A DNA stretch of 64,000 bases from Acidobacteriota bacterium (GTDB lineage Bacteria; Acidobacteriota; Terriglobia; Bryobacterales; Bryobacteraceae). The stretch covers positions 165,859 through 229,858 of the forward strand of contig JACTMJ010000004.1 in the NCBI GenBank assembly GCA_014584705.1, given 5' to 3'. A program made the translations under genes and the position numbers. The notes under the pieces were generated by a model that saw nothing but the letters and a program-made list of their open reading frames with translations, did not search any database and was not told the DNA's origin. Shown piece by piece: positions 26,153 through 35,849 of the stretch (position 1 is its first letter; every line of letters begins with the position of its first letter).

Positions 26153-26848
26153 ATGACGCCCGTTCGCTGCGTCTTACTTAGCATGAGGCCCACCGTCAAG
26201 CGCGCGAGAGGATGGCGTTTTTCCGCCGTTTTCCTCGCCCTTCTGCTCTCGGCGTGCGCTTCCCGCGGCCAGGTGATTGAATTTGAAAGCGGCGGAAACC
26301 TATATCAGACGCTCAGCCGCCAGGGCCTCACGGTGATGTTCACCCGCTTGCCGGGCAGTCTGCGCGCGTACGGCGTCCTTCAAGTTTCGGTAGCCAACGG
26401 GTCCGGCGAAGTCCGGCATGTGAAGCCGGAAGATTTTTCGATTGAACGCCCGAACGGCCGGGTAACCGTGGCGATGCCGGCGGCGGACGTCGTGCGCGAT
26501 TTCATCCGGAACCCCAATCGCGACGACATCATCAAGCTGGTGGGCACGTACGAACTGAGCCTTTACGGAATGTCACCTCGCATAAAGTCCCGCAACGGCT
26601 ACGAGACGCGCCGGCAATCGGCGATCGCCGAACTCTCCTTCAAGAATCTGAAAGCGGCGACGGCGGCAAGCGCCATCGCGTTCGTCGGCACGAAACTCGA
26701 ACCGGGCGAAACCACCGATGGCGCCATTTTCTTCTCGATTGTGGACGGCCCGATCGACGGCGCGCGCGTGGTGGTGCGCACGGAGGACGGCCTGGAATAC
26801 CGCTTTCACCCGCTAGCGGCAACTGTACCGGCACCGGGCGCGCAGTAG
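26153..26848 (+). CDS. Putative lipoprotein of unknown function
   Basis: Small exported protein, 231 residues from the first ATG or 221 from the ATG at 26183. A signal peptide ends in the lipobox LLSAC, so it is probably a lipid-anchored periplasmic protein. The mature part is beta-rich, with QGLTVMFTRLPGSLRAYGVL and a GTKLEPGETTDGAIFFSIVD strand near the end. The latter resembles the C-terminal part of extracellular beta-sandwich proteins. I recognise no family. It follows the TPR gene by nine bases and converges on the sugar isomerase gene. Confidence 0.5.
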   Translation: MTPVRCVLLSMRPTVKRARGWRFSAVFLALLLSACASRGQVIEFESGGNLYQTLSRQGLTVMFTRLPGSLRAYGVLQVSVANGSGEVRHVKPEDFSIERPNGRVTVAMPAADVVRDFIRNPNRDDIIKLVGTYELSLYGMSPRIKSRNGYETRRQSAIAELSFKNLKAATAASAIAFVGTKLEPGETTDGAIFFSIVDGPIDGARVVVRTEDGLEYRFHPLAATVPAPGAQ

Positions 26849-26864
26849 CTTTCCCGGGACACGC

Positions 26865-27794
26865 TTACTCCGTGAATGCCTCGCGCAGAATTTTGTACGC
26901 CTTGGGAACAGCCGTATCGGCGGGTTCCTTCCCTTCCATCTCCAGCGAGATCCAGCCTTTGAAACCCGCTTCCCGGAGGATGGAGGCAATCCGTTTGTAG
27001 TCGAGATCCAGGCTATACCAGACGCCGCCGCCCTGGTACGTTTTCGCCTGCACGATACTCGCGTAAGGGGCTAAGGCCTTGAGACCTTCATAGGGGTCTC
27101 CGGGGTAGTTGCCGGTGTCCACGTTCATCTTCAGCCAGGGGGAATTCACCCCCTTAAAGATACGGATCAGGTGATCCACGGAGGTTGTCAGGCCCCAGTG
27201 ATTTTCAAGGCACATCGCCACGCCTTCGCGCTCGGAAGTCGGGATGCAATCGTGGATGCACTGCTCCACCCACTTGAAAGCATCTTCGTCCGTGTAGCCG
27301 GGGAGCGGCGTTTCCTCGCCCTTCTTCGCCATCAAGTCGTCGAAAGTGCCGGATGTTCCCCAGCGTCCGGAGTTGAGGCGCACGGCGGGAATCCCCATTC
27401 TCGCGGCGAGCTTGATGCAGCCGATTGTGTGCTCCACATGGCGGCGGCGTTCAAACGGGTCCGGGTCCACGAAATCCTGGTGGATCGAGAGCATCGGGAG
27501 CGAGAGACCGTAATCGAAGGCCATCTGCTTGATCCGGTTGCAATAGACGGGGGTCTCATCCTCCATCTGGCGGTGGAGAATCTCCACGCCCTCAAAGCCG
27601 ATCCGCGCGGCGTTCTCAATCACCTTTTCGATCGGATAGCGTACCCGGTCAAAATGCCAGTAAGAGTACGTGGAGACCGCCAGCGAATAGCGCTTTGGCG
27701 TCGGTTTCGCGGGGCCCTGGGCGGCCAACTGGGCGGAAGGAAGCGCGGCCATTCCGGCCAGGGCGCTGAGGGTGCTACGGCGGCTGAGTGACAT
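26865..27794 (-). CDS. Exported sugar phosphate isomerase/epimerase-like TIM-barrel protein
   Basis: Xylose isomerase-like TIM barrel (AP endonuclease 2 superfamily), 309 residues, exported: the N terminus is a twin-arginine-like signal, [20 protein letters not shown]. Visible barrel elements are [33 protein letters not shown] (the metal-binding H and D/E), [30 protein letters not shown] with the conserved glutamate, and the C-terminal [14 protein letters not shown]. These place metal-binding E, D/H, H, E in order. The substrate is unknown; acidobacteria and planctomycetes have many such exported paralogues, which act on sugar derivatives. Confidence 0.85.
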   Translation of the reverse strand: MSLSRRSTLSALAGMAALPSAQLAAQGPAKPTPKRYSLAVSTYSYWHFDRVRYPIEKVIENAARIGFEGVEILHRQMEDETPVYCNRIKQMAFDYGLSLPMLSIHQDFVDPDPFERRRHVEHTIGCIKLAARMGIPAVRLNSGRWGTSGTFDDLMAKKGEETPLPGYTDEDAFKWVEQCIHDCIPTSEREGVAMCLENHWGLTTSVDHLIRIFKGVNSPWLKMNVDTGNYPGDPYEGLKALAPYASIVQAKTYQGGGVWYSLDLDYKRIASILREAGFKGWISLEMEGKEPADTAVPKAYKILREAFTE

Positions 27795-27858
27795 GCTTCG
27801 AATCTATCACGCCACAGCCCCGGCCGTGCGAGGCAAGAGACGCCTTCACCCGGGAGAT

Positions 27859-27934
<76 letters not shown>

Positions 27935-27965
27935 GTTACTGGGGACGCGGCTGCTGAATCGGAGT

Positions 27966-28214
27966 TTAGCACGGAGGCCTTCCCGGCCCAGCGCGCCAGC
28001 GCAGGAAGCCCCGCACGATGCCCATGCAACCGAGAAGCAGGACGACCGGCGTCGAGAGCATTGCGAGCAGCCCGAGGCCGACCGGGTTGGCGTCCGGGCC
28101 GCCCAGAGCGCCGACGACGATGAGCGGCAGCCAGCCCAGAACCAGAACAATTCCGGCGGCCCAAGTGGCGCGAGAGGCAAGGATGCACGCGACGATGGTG
28201 AAAGCGGCCTGCAT
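27966..28214 (-). CDS. Small integral membrane protein
   Basis: Short hydrophobic protein of 82 residues starting at ATG 28214, with two or three predicted membrane segments (FTIVACILASRATWAAGIVL, LGWLPLIVVGALGG, GLGLLAMLSTPVVLLLGCMG). It ends in a basic tail. No family is recognised. It lies between inorganic pyrophosphatase and tRNA-Ile on the same strand and starts 20 bases after the pyrophosphatase stop codon, which suggests the same transcript. The frame may extend upstream to 28292, inside the pyrophosphatase gene, but the shorter start is better. Confidence 0.5.
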   Translation of the reverse strand: MQAAFTIVACILASRATWAAGIVLVLGWLPLIVVGALGGPDANPVGLGLLAMLSTPVVLLLGCMGIVRGFLRWRAGPGRPPC

Positions 28215-28233
28215 GCGCGGAGCCCCTGCCGGT

Positions 28234-28929
28234 TCAGATTTTCGCCATTTCTCTGGGCTGTGCCACCGAATTGAGGAGGCTCGATAAGGCACCGTACTTC
28301 GCCCGGTAATCGGACATGCTGCGTTCGATCACCTCGTGCGCTTCCTTGCGGTTGTAGACGTGCGTGATCTCGCTGATCTTCTTCGTGCCGGGAGTGTCCT
28401 TGTATGTCAGGAAGTAGTGGCGGAGGCGCTCGATCACGGGATAGGGCGCATTCTCAAGATCTTCATACTCGCCGTATACCGCGTCATTGTTCAGGACGGC
28501 GATGATCTTATCGTCGGCCTCATTGCCGTCGATCATGCGGAGCCCTCCGATCGGAATGGCTTCCAGAATGATATCGCCGTGCATCACTTCCTTTTCGGTG
28601 AGCACGCAGATGTCGAGCGGGTCGCCATCGCCCACGATATCGCCCCGGCCGGTGCGTGCATTGCAGAGTTCCGCCACTTCATCTCCGCAATAGGTCTGCG
28701 GAATGAAGCCGTAGAGCGCCGGGCAGAAGTTGGAGTATTTCTGCGGACGGTCCAGCTTCAGATATCCGCTCGACTTATCGATTTCAAATTTCACCGTATC
28801 CGTCGGAACGATCTCAATGTAGCAGTTCAGCTTGCGGGGGGCGGCTTCGCCGACATCGATGCCATGCCAGGGGTGGGGCTTGAAAAGCAGCCCCATCAGC
28901 TTCAAGAGCGGTTCAGGTTGATTTGCCAT
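28234..28929 (-). CDS. ppa: Inorganic pyrophosphatase, family I
   Basis: Soluble pyrophosphatase that splits PPi into two phosphates and pulls biosynthetic reactions forward, cytoplasmic. The ATG at 28929 is chosen (231 residues); the frame continues upstream without resemblance. The family core is visible: PTDTVKFEIDKSSGYLKLDR, YGFIPQTYCGD, and the metal-binding GDGDPLDICVL with three aspartates, followed by IPIGGLRMIDGNEADDKIIA. The C-terminal EDLENAPYPVIERLRHYFLT is also typical. This is longer than the E. coli enzyme (175), like the enzymes of several other phyla. It is followed by a small membrane protein gene. Confidence 0.93.
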   Translation of the reverse strand: MANQPEPLLKLMGLLFKPHPWHGIDVGEAAPRKLNCYIEIVPTDTVKFEIDKSSGYLKLDRPQKYSNFCPALYGFIPQTYCGDEVAELCNARTGRGDIVGDGDPLDICVLTEKEVMHGDIILEAIPIGGLRMIDGNEADDKIIAVLNNDAVYGEYEDLENAPYPVIERLRHYFLTYKDTPGTKKISEITHVYNRKEAHEVIERSMSDYRAKYGALSSLLNSVAQPREMAKI

Positions 28930-29036
28930 ATCGCGACTTCGTTTTGACCTCTTCGGATCGTCCGGCGCCGGGTAAACGCCATCCAACCCTTTTCAGTCTA
29001 AGCCGGAACGAAGCTCCGCGTCTTGGCTCTCGCGGC

Positions 29037-29073
29037 GGCGAGCGGGGGAAGCCGTTCCCTTCCCCCGCTCGCC
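29037..29073. terminator. Perfect 15-bp hairpin behind the RND-TolC gene
   Basis: GGCGAGCGGGGGAAG (29037-29051) and its exact complement at 29059-29073 enclose a 7-base loop. It begins only a few bases after the stop codon of the leftward RND-TolC gene. No T tract is present on either strand, so it may act as a Rho-assisted terminator or stabilise the 3' end of the mRNA rather than being a classical terminator. Confidence 0.5.
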
Positions 29074-29079
29074 CGGCGC

Positions 29080-32000
29080 CTACGGCGTTACGCGGATCTG
29101 AAAGCTTTGCAGTGTGGAGCCGAGCGCCAGATCGAGCCGTGCGAGGGCACGGTTCAGATCCAGGCGGGATACGACTTCCCGCAACCGGGAATCGGCCAGT
29201 TCATTCTGGCGCGTCAGCACCAGGAAATCCGTGGATTCGCCGTTATCGAACAACCTCGTCTCACTCGCCAAGCGCTCTTCGGCGGCACGCGCGCTTGCTT
29301 CCGCCGCGCGAATGCGCTGCCGTGCTACATCAAGGGCCTGCAGCGCGTTGCGAACCTCGGATTGGATTGCCTGGTCCGTTTGCGCCTTTTGCAATTGCAA
29401 ACGCTGCGCCTGCAGGCGGCTCTGCGCGACCCCCGCCTCTGCCCGGCGGTTCTTCAGGTTCAGATCGACATTCAAGCCTACCTGCCAGGTGCGGTACGTG
29501 CCGCCAAAGAGATTCTGCAGGTTGCTACCGTACCCGCCGATGAGATCCCCCGGCAAAGGCGGGATGCTGATCGAAGGCGGAATAATCGGGTCAAGACCCT
29601 GGGCCTGCGACAGCGCGGTAACGCGGTCATACAGATTCCGGTCAACGGAGGAGAAGAAGGTCAGCGGCGGCCCTTGTTTGCCCGCCAAGCCGCTCAGCGC
29701 AAACTCGCCCACCAAGTCCACCTGGGGCAGTTTCAAGCTCTCATTGAGGCGCTGGTTGACGGCGACGATATCCACCTGCATGGCCACCAGCTTCGGTTCC
29801 GGCCGCTGGGCCAGCGCGAGCTGCACCGCCTCTTCCAGGGAACCGGTGGGTGGCGTCGTGAGGCTCCCGGAATCGCTGGGAACAATTTCCTTGCTCCAGA
29901 TCTCATTCTCTCGCCGGGGGCTGATGAGCACCTTCAGCTGGTTCTCCGCCTCGGTCACCGCTCCGACGCTCGAAAGGTAGGAATCCCGCCGCCGTTCCAA
30001 CTCGGCGCGGGTACCGGCCAACTCCACCGGAGCGAGGTTGCCGGCATCGATGCGCCGCTGGTCTCGCGCCAGTTGCTCTTCGGCAAGCCGCAGTGCATCC
30101 TGGCGAACGGCGACGTCCTGCCGTGCCGCCACCAGCGTCCAATAGGCCTGCTGGGCAGCCGATACCACGGCGATGAGCCGCACTTCGTACTCCGTTACGC
30201 TGATGTCGGTTTGCTTGCGCGAGATCAGCAGTTCCGCGCGCGAAGAATCCAGATCGCGGAAGCGGAGCAGTGGCTGCGTGATGCCGAGGCGCAATTTCGA
30301 GCTGTAGTTCGGATTCAAGCTCACGAACGGATTGCTTGTGGAGTTGCGTTGATTCTCGAAGCTGCCGGTGAATCGTAGCCCGTTCTTCTCCGTCGGCACA
30401 ATCAGTGAGAAGTTTTGGGTTAAGCCGCGATCCGTCAGCTTGCCTGTGGGCGCCTGGAGCACGCTGGCAGCGGGCGTGATGGCGGAAACGAATCCGGGAG
30501 TCCAACGAAGTATGGGATCAAAATTCCCCTTCGCGGCTACGATACCCTGCTGGGCGATGGCGACGTTCGACTTCTGAATCTGCACGTCGAGGTTGTTCTC
30601 GACCGCCATTGCCACCGCTTCTTTCAGAGTCAGGCTAATCTCGCCTGCGACACCCACGCGCTGTACCGACATATCCGGTTTCGAAACCGCGGGCTGCTGC
30701 GCCGCGACGCCGGACGAAAAGAGCGAGAGCGCCACGGCCAGCACTACGACGCCGGAGACGCCATTCGCGACACGGCCGGAGCGGCGCGTGAGGCCGCGCA
30801 ACATGCGCCCCAGGCGGGTCCACAGCGGCGAATTCGCCAGATCATCGAAGAGGCTGTATGCAACGGGCGTCATCAGCAAGCTGAGCAGCAGACAGAGGGT
30901 CTGTCCGCCAATGACGATGATGGCCACGGTACGTCTGGAGCCGGAGCCGGGTCCGCCGCCGAGCGCCAGCGGAAGCATACCGGCCACGAGCGATGCCGTC
31001 GTCATGAGGATGGGCCGCAGACGATCCTGGCATCCGATGAGAATGGCTTCGGCGCGGGGCACCCCCTCGTGACGCCGGAGATTGTTGATGTGGTCGATCT
31101 GCAAAATTGAGTTTTTCTTGACAATGCCGAATAGCATCAGAATCCCCAGTGAGGAATAGACAATGGAGAAATTTTCTCCGGTAATCAGCAGGCTCAACAG
31201 AGCGAACGGAATGCTGAGCGGCAGGCTGAGCAGAATCGTAATCGGATCGACGAAGCTCTCAAACTGCGCCGCAAGAATCATGTACATGAACAGAATGGAG
31301 AGTAGGAGCGCAAAGGCGTAGCTGACGCCCGCGCGCTCGAACTCCCTCGAACGTCCGGTGAGGCCGGAAGCGTATCCAGCCGGCATATTGAGGGCCGAGA
31401 CTTCCTGGTTCAGTACGTTAATCACGTCGCTGAGCGCATATCCAGGAGCGACGTTCGCGAGGATCATCACCTGGCGCTGGCGGTTGTAGCGCTCGATTTG
31501 CGAGGGTCCGGTAGATTCTTCGAACGAGGCGACGTTCGAAAGCTTCACGCTGCCTAGCGTGCTGGAGGGGACGAACAGGCGGTCCAACGCCGCCGGGGAG
31601 TTGCGGTATTGCGGTTGCGCGCGCAATTGCACGTCATAGCGGTCATCTCCCTCGCGGTACGTGCTCACCTGGTCGTCCCCTCCCACGAGAACCCGAATCG
31701 CGTTGGCGATGGAACCCACATTCACGTTCAAGTCCGCCGCCTTGTCGCGGTTGATCTTGACCTGCACTTCGGGCTTGCCCGATTCGTACGTGGTGTAGAC
31801 GTCGCGAACTCCCGGCGTGGCCTTGAGCTTCGCAATCAGCCGTTGCGCGTAGCCGTCGAGCCGGTCAAGTTCCGGCCCTTGGAGGAAGAACATCAGGTCC
31901 GAATTTGGCCCTGTGTTCGAGATCATCGAGGGAGGCTGCACGGCAATCGTCAGGCTATGAAACTTGGCCAACCGGTCGCGGGCCATCGTCATCAGTTCCT

Positions 32001-33879
32001 GCTGGCTATGCTCCCGTTTGTCCATGGGGACCAGGTCCACAAGAACCGAACCACGGTCCACGCGCTTCTGCTGGTCCGACCCAATTTTGGTCAGCAGGAA
32101 CTCGACACCCGGGAGCGTTTTCAACTCGCCCTCAATCGAGTGCATCACTTCCTCCGTGCCGACCAGCGATGAACCAAGAGGCATGCGGACGACAACTTCA
32201 AACTCGCTCTGGTCATCCACGGGCAGGAAGTCCTTACCCACCATCATGAAGAGCGGGACCACCGAGACAAAGACGAGCACGCTCAGCACCACAATCACCC
32301 AGCGATAGCGCATGGAGAACTTGAGCATCGACAGATAGGGGAGATCGAAGATCTTGAAAATGATCCCTTCCTTCGTGCTGTCGCGTTCTTTCTCTTTCGC
32401 ACTTGGCCGCAGATAGCGCGAACAAAGCATGGGAGTGAGCGTAAAACTCACGAGGAGAGAGACCATGATGGCGAAGGCGGCCGTATAGCCGAAGCTTGAC
32501 ATGAAGCGGCCAATGATCCCTTCCATCAACGCCACGGGCAAAAAGATGATCACCAGGCTGAACGTGGTCGCCATGACCGCGAGACCGATATCCCGGGTAC
32601 CCTGAACGGCTGCTTCCCAGGGCGAAAGATCCTTCTCTTCCATGAAGCGGAAGATATTCTCCAGCACGACGATCGCATCGTCGATCACGACACCCACCAC
32701 GAGCGTGAGTGCCAGCATCGTGATCTGGTTGAGCGTGAAGCCCATCGCGTGAATCAGCGCGTAGGTGGCGATGATCGAGGTCGGAATCGCGACGGCAGCG
32801 ATCAGCGTGGCGCGGATGTTCCGAATGAACAGGAACACGACCAGCGCAGCCAGGATCGCACCCAGAATCAGGTGTTCCTGCACGGCATGAAAACTCTCAT
32901 TGATGAAGTCGCTGGTGTCGTTTGCGTATGTAATCTTGAAATCCGCCGGCAGAGTGGCTTTCAGCGCTTCCACGCGCTCCTTGACACCGTCAATCACCAC
33001 CAGGCTGTTCGTGCCGGATTGCTTGCGGACTTCGAGCACCACGGCGGGCTTTCCGTTGAGCAGGGCGATGGAGCGCGCCTCTTCCGCGCCGTCTTCCACT
33101 GTGGCAATGTCGCTGACTCGAACCGGCGCGCCGTTCCGGTTAGCGATGATGATGCGTTCGAAATCCTCCGGCTTCTCCATGCGGCCGAGCGTCCGGACGG
33201 TAAGCTCCCGGTTCTGATTGTCCACACGTCCGCCGGGCACTTCGACGTTCTGGAGGGCCAGGGCGGCACGAATCTGGTCCACTGTGAGGTTATAGGCGTT
33301 CGCTTTCTCGATATCGAGCCACACCTGGATCTGGCGGGTTCGATCCCCAACCCAGCGAACCTGGCCGACGCCACTGACGCTCTCGATATTCTGCTTGATC
33401 CGGTCGTCGACAATCTTCGTGATTTCGCGCGGGTCACGGGGCGACGAAACGACAATACTCAGCACGGGCGAAGCATCGGTGGAGATCTTATCCACAATCG
33501 GAGGATCCGCGTCGTCGGGCAGGTCGCCCAGGATGGCGGAGACCTTGTCGCGCACTTCCTGTGCCGCAATGTCGGCGTCCTTCTCCAGGACGAAGGAGAT
33601 CATCACCATCGAGACGCCTTCCGAGGAGATCGAACTCAATTCGTCGATTCCCGAGACGGTATTGACAGCCTCTTCGATCTTCTTCGAGACCTGGCTCTCG
33701 ACCTCTTCCGGCGAAGCGCCCGGCAGGACAGTGATGACGGAAACGAACGGAAAATCGATTTTCGGGAAGAAGTCAACGCCCAGCTTGCGGTACGAGTCAA
33801 GGCCCAGCACCACAAGCATCATGATCAGCATCGTCGCGAAGACGGGACGACGGATACAAACCTCGGCGAGTTTTTGCAT
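29080..33879 (-). CDS. RND efflux pump fused to TolC-like outer-membrane channel
   Basis: A single 1599-residue open frame. Residues 1-1025 are a complete HAE1-type RND inner-membrane transporter: IRRPVFATMLIMMLVVLG helix 1, periplasmic domain, IPTSIIATYALIHAMGFTLN, and the proton-relay aspartate pair D400-D401 in VVGVVIDDAIVVLENIF; the second half repeats the layout and ends after ILMTTASLVAGMLPLALGGG and TLCLLLSLLMTPVAYS. Residues 1026-1599 are a complete TolC-family protein: a signal-peptide-like start (MLRGLTRRSGRVANG, then VVVLAVALSLFSSGVAAQ) and two OEP domains, LTLKEAVAMAVENNLDVQIQ and LEEAVQLALAQRPEPKL. The internal ATG is at 30802-30804. It starts two bases after the adaptor gene and is last in the TetR operon. 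Whether the product stays fused, is cut by signal peptidase or is started internally is not known. Confidence 0.9.
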   Translation of the reverse strand: MQKLAEVCIRRPVFATMLIMMLVVLGLDSYRKLGVDFFPKIDFPFVSVITVLPGASPEEVESQVSKKIEEAVNTVSGIDELSSISSEGVSMVMISFVLEKDADIAAQEVRDKVSAILGDLPDDADPPIVDKISTDASPVLSIVVSSPRDPREITKIVDDRIKQNIESVSGVGQVRWVGDRTRQIQVWLDIEKANAYNLTVDQIRAALALQNVEVPGGRVDNQNRELTVRTLGRMEKPEDFERIIIANRNGAPVRVSDIATVEDGAEEARSIALLNGKPAVVLEVRKQSGTNSLVVIDGVKERVEALKATLPADFKITYANDTSDFINESFHAVQEHLILGAILAALVVFLFIRNIRATLIAAVAIPTSIIATYALIHAMGFTLNQITMLALTLVVGVVIDDAIVVLENIFRFMEEKDLSPWEAAVQGTRDIGLAVMATTFSLVIIFLPVALMEGIIGRFMSSFGYTAAFAIMVSLLVSFTLTPMLCSRYLRPSAKEKERDSTKEGIIFKIFDLPYLSMLKFSMRYRWVIVVLSVLVFVSVVPLFMMVGKDFLPVDDQSEFEVVVRMPLGSSLVGTEEVMHSIEGELKTLPGVEFLLTKIGSDQQKRVDRGSVLVDLVPMDKREHSQQELMTMARDRLAKFHSLTIAVQPPSMISNTGPNSDLMFFLQGPELDRLDGYAQRLIAKLKATPGVRDVYTTYESGKPEVQVKINRDKAADLNVNVGSIANAIRVLVGGDDQVSTYREGDDRYDVQLRAQPQYRNSPAALDRLFVPSSTLGSVKLSNVASFEESTGPSQIERYNRQRQVMILANVAPGYALSDVINVLNQEVSALNMPAGYASGLTGRSREFERAGVSYAFALLLSILFMYMILAAQFESFVDPITILLSLPLSIPFALLSLLITGENFSIVYSSLGILMLFGIVKKNSILQIDHINNLRRHEGVPRAEAILIGCQDRLRPILMTTASLVAGMLPLALGGGPGSGSRRTVAIIVIGGQTLCLLLSLLMTPVAYSLFDDLANSPLWTRLGRMLRGLTRRSGRVANGVSGVVVLAVALSLFSSGVAAQQPAVSKPDMSVQRVGVAGEISLTLKEAVAMAVENNLDVQIQKSNVAIAQQGIVAAKGNFDPILRWTPGFVSAITPAASVLQAPTGKLTDRGLTQNFSLIVPTEKNGLRFTGSFENQRNSTSNPFVSLNPNYSSKLRLGITQPLLRFRDLDSSRAELLISRKQTDISVTEYEVRLIAVVSAAQQAYWTLVAARQDVAVRQDALRLAEEQLARDQRRIDAGNLAPVELAGTRAELERRRDSYLSSVGAVTEAENQLKVLISPRRENEIWSKEIVPSDSGSLTTPPTGSLEEAVQLALAQRPEPKLVAMQVDIVAVNQRLNESLKLPQVDLVGEFALSGLAGKQGPPLTFFSSVDRNLYDRVTALSQAQGLDPIIPPSISIPPLPGDLIGGYGSNLQNLFGGTYRTWQVGLNVDLNLKNRRAEAGVAQSRLQAQRLQLQKAQTDQAIQSEVRNALQALDVARQRIRAAEASARAAEERLASETRLFDNGESTDFLVLTRQNELADSRLREVVSRLDLNRALARLDLALGSTLQSFQIRVTP

Positions 33880-33881
33880 GG

Positions 33882-35135
33882 TTACTTCGCTCCCTCTTCC
33901 GCCCGCACCTTGGAGGGCGTCAGAACCGAGGCCTGCTGAGACTTCACAGTGACCTGAACTCCGTCATAGAGGGCCGGCAACTCAGTTACCGCCACCAGAT
34001 CACCCGGCTTCACCTGCTCAACGGGAACACCCACGAGGCCGTTCTCCGTGTATGTGGGCGGCGGCACCTTGCGCTCCGAGGCTTTCCCGTTGTTCAGAAC
34101 GAATGTCTTCGTAAGGCCGGCGATGGTATAGATCGCCTCTTTCGGAACGACAACGATTTCCGCGGCCGGTTCCGTCACGAGTTCGACACTGACGAACATC
34201 CCTGGACGAAGCCGGCTATCCGGCTTCGAAACCCGTGCCTCGGCCGTGAGGGTGCGAGAGTGCGGATCGAGTTGCGCGCTCATTTCGCGTACGGTCGCCT
34301 CAAAGGTTTCACCCGGCAGCGCATCCGTACGGAAGGTCACCGCGCGGCCGGCCTTCACATGGGCGGATGTGGTCTCCGGCACTTCCAGCCGAAGCCGCAG
34401 AGGCCACGACTTCACGATCGTCATCATGGGCGTGTTCTCTTTGAGATACTGCCCCGGAGACACCATGCGTTCCGTGACGGACCCGTCAAACGGCGCATAC
34501 TGCCTTGCGTCGGCCACGCTCTTTTCGGAGAGCTTCACCTCCGCCATCAGCGCCTGCACATTCGCGATCTGAGTATGCAGCTCGAACTCCGCCGCCTCGA
34601 CGGCGGCTTCCTGCTGTTTGAACGCGCGGTCAAGCTCCTGAAAGCGCTCCTGTGAGATATCGCCGCTCTTCACGAGCCGTTGGCCATTCTCAAACTTGAA
34701 CTTTGCTTCCGCCAGTTGCGCCCGCGCCTGATCAAGGGCCGGGGTCGATTTGACGTTGATGCTCCGCGCATCCGACGGCAGCCCCAGCCGCGCCAGAGCC
34801 TGCGCCAGAGCACCCCGCGTACGATCGAGCCGCAATTGCAGTTCTCGCGTATCGAGCGCGATCAATGGCTGGCCTTTGCGCACGCTCTGTCCAAAATCCA
34901 CATACACTGCCGCCACGCGGCCCGCAACCTCCGACGTGACGGTAACACTCTCGTCGGCCAGCAGCGAACCAGTGACATACGTGCTACGGCTAACCGTGCG
35001 GGTCTGTGCCGCCACAGCGTTTACGGCAACGCTCTTCGGAGCTTCGACGGCGGTCTCTTCGGCCTTCTTTCCGCAGCTCCCCAACAAGAGGGCTCCCGCT
35101 ATCACCCCAATCCATGTCCAGTGTTGCATTGGCAT
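33882..35135 (-). CDS. RND efflux periplasmic adaptor (HlyD/MFP) lipoprotein
   Basis: Membrane fusion protein that links the RND pump to the TolC channel across the periplasm, 417 residues. The signal peptide ends in the lipobox ALLLGSC, so it is probably anchored by lipid in the inner membrane. Domains in order: ESVTVTSEVAGRVAAVYVDF and GQSVRKGQPLIALDTREL (lipoyl halves), a helical hairpin (about 90-190), PFDGSVTERMVSPGQYLKEN, then the beta-barrel and membrane-proximal domains up to VVPKEAIYTIAGLTKTFVL. It follows the TetR gene by 24 bases and precedes the pump gene by two bases. The drug or metal substrate of the system cannot be told. Confidence 0.93.
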   Translation of the reverse strand: MPMQHWTWIGVIAGALLLGSCGKKAEETAVEAPKSVAVNAVAAQTRTVSRSTYVTGSLLADESVTVTSEVAGRVAAVYVDFGQSVRKGQPLIALDTRELQLRLDRTRGALAQALARLGLPSDARSINVKSTPALDQARAQLAEAKFKFENGQRLVKSGDISQERFQELDRAFKQQEAAVEAAEFELHTQIANVQALMAEVKLSEKSVADARQYAPFDGSVTERMVSPGQYLKENTPMMTIVKSWPLRLRLEVPETTSAHVKAGRAVTFRTDALPGETFEATVREMSAQLDPHSRTLTAEARVSKPDSRLRPGMFVSVELVTEPAAEIVVVPKEAIYTIAGLTKTFVLNNGKASERKVPPPTYTENGLVGVPVEQVKPGDLVAVTELPALYDGVQVTVKSQQASVLTPSKVRAEEGAK

Positions 35136-35159
35136 ATATTTGAACTTTTCCTCTTGGAA

Positions 35160-35780
35160 TTAGTGGGCGCGAAGGCCCCGCAGGAAGGTACTGACGAACT
35201 CCCGCAGCACGGTCTCCGACGACGCATCCAGAAACGTGTCGTCCAGGAGTTGCTGCATCGAATTGTGGTAGATCACAAAAGCAATGAACTGCCGGGCGGC
35301 GACCCGCGCGTCCAGCGGAACGAATGCACCCTCGGCAATGCGCGTCTCGATGTATTGGCGCAAGACTTGGTGGGTCGGGAGGGATTGGTTCTGGTAGAAG
35401 TGCCGCGCCGCGTCTCCGCCCTCGAGCAGAACCTGAAGCAGGAAGCGAAGCTTAGCCGGGTCCCGTTCCATCTGGCGCATGAGAAACGCGCCCGCTTGCA
35501 GGAAAAAGCCGTCATCGTCCCGCGCCTCTTCGTAAGGCTTGATCGCCTTCCGGAATTCCGCCATTTGCAGTTTGGATTCCGCCCGCAGAATTTCGTCGTA
35601 GAGGGTGCGCTTGGATGGGAAGTGCTCATAGAGCACGGGCTCCGTCACCCCGAGCGCCCCTGCCAGTTCGCGCGTCGTGACACCCAGGAATCCCTTCCGC
35701 GCGAACAGCTCCTTGGCCACCTGCAAGATGCTCTTGCGCCGGTCTTCACTGCTCATCTTGGGGTTGCTTCGGGTACTCAT
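35160..35780 (-). CDS. TetR/AcrR-family transcriptional regulator
   Basis: Repressor-type regulator, 206 residues, heading the efflux operon. The N-terminal helix-turn-helix is typical: RKSILQVAKELFARKGFLGV followed by TTRELAGALGVTEPVLYEHF, with PSKRTLYDEIL after it. The C-terminal region (60-206) is a helical ligand-binding domain with no recognisable ligand signature. Being in the same operon as the adaptor and the pump strongly suggests it represses this operon and is released by an efflux substrate. A candidate operator overlaps the upstream promoter. Confidence 0.92.
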   Translation of the reverse strand: MSTRSNPKMSSEDRRKSILQVAKELFARKGFLGVTTRELAGALGVTEPVLYEHFPSKRTLYDEILRAESKLQMAEFRKAIKPYEEARDDDGFFLQAGAFLMRQMERDPAKLRFLLQVLLEGGDAARHFYQNQSLPTHQVLRQYIETRIAEGAFVPLDARVAARQFIAFVIYHNSMQQLLDDTFLDASSETVLREFVSTFLRGLRAH

Positions 35781-35849
35781 GCGTGGTGGAAAGAGGGGTT
35801 CCGTGCGAAGGGGATTGGGCTGGAAAAGGAACGCTCGGCTACTTCTAGA

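Noticed and set aside
30802..30804. Calling RND and TolC as two separate genes
   Set aside because: There is no stop between them and the frame is unbroken; an internal start is only a possibility, so one gene is annotated and the alternative is given as a finding.
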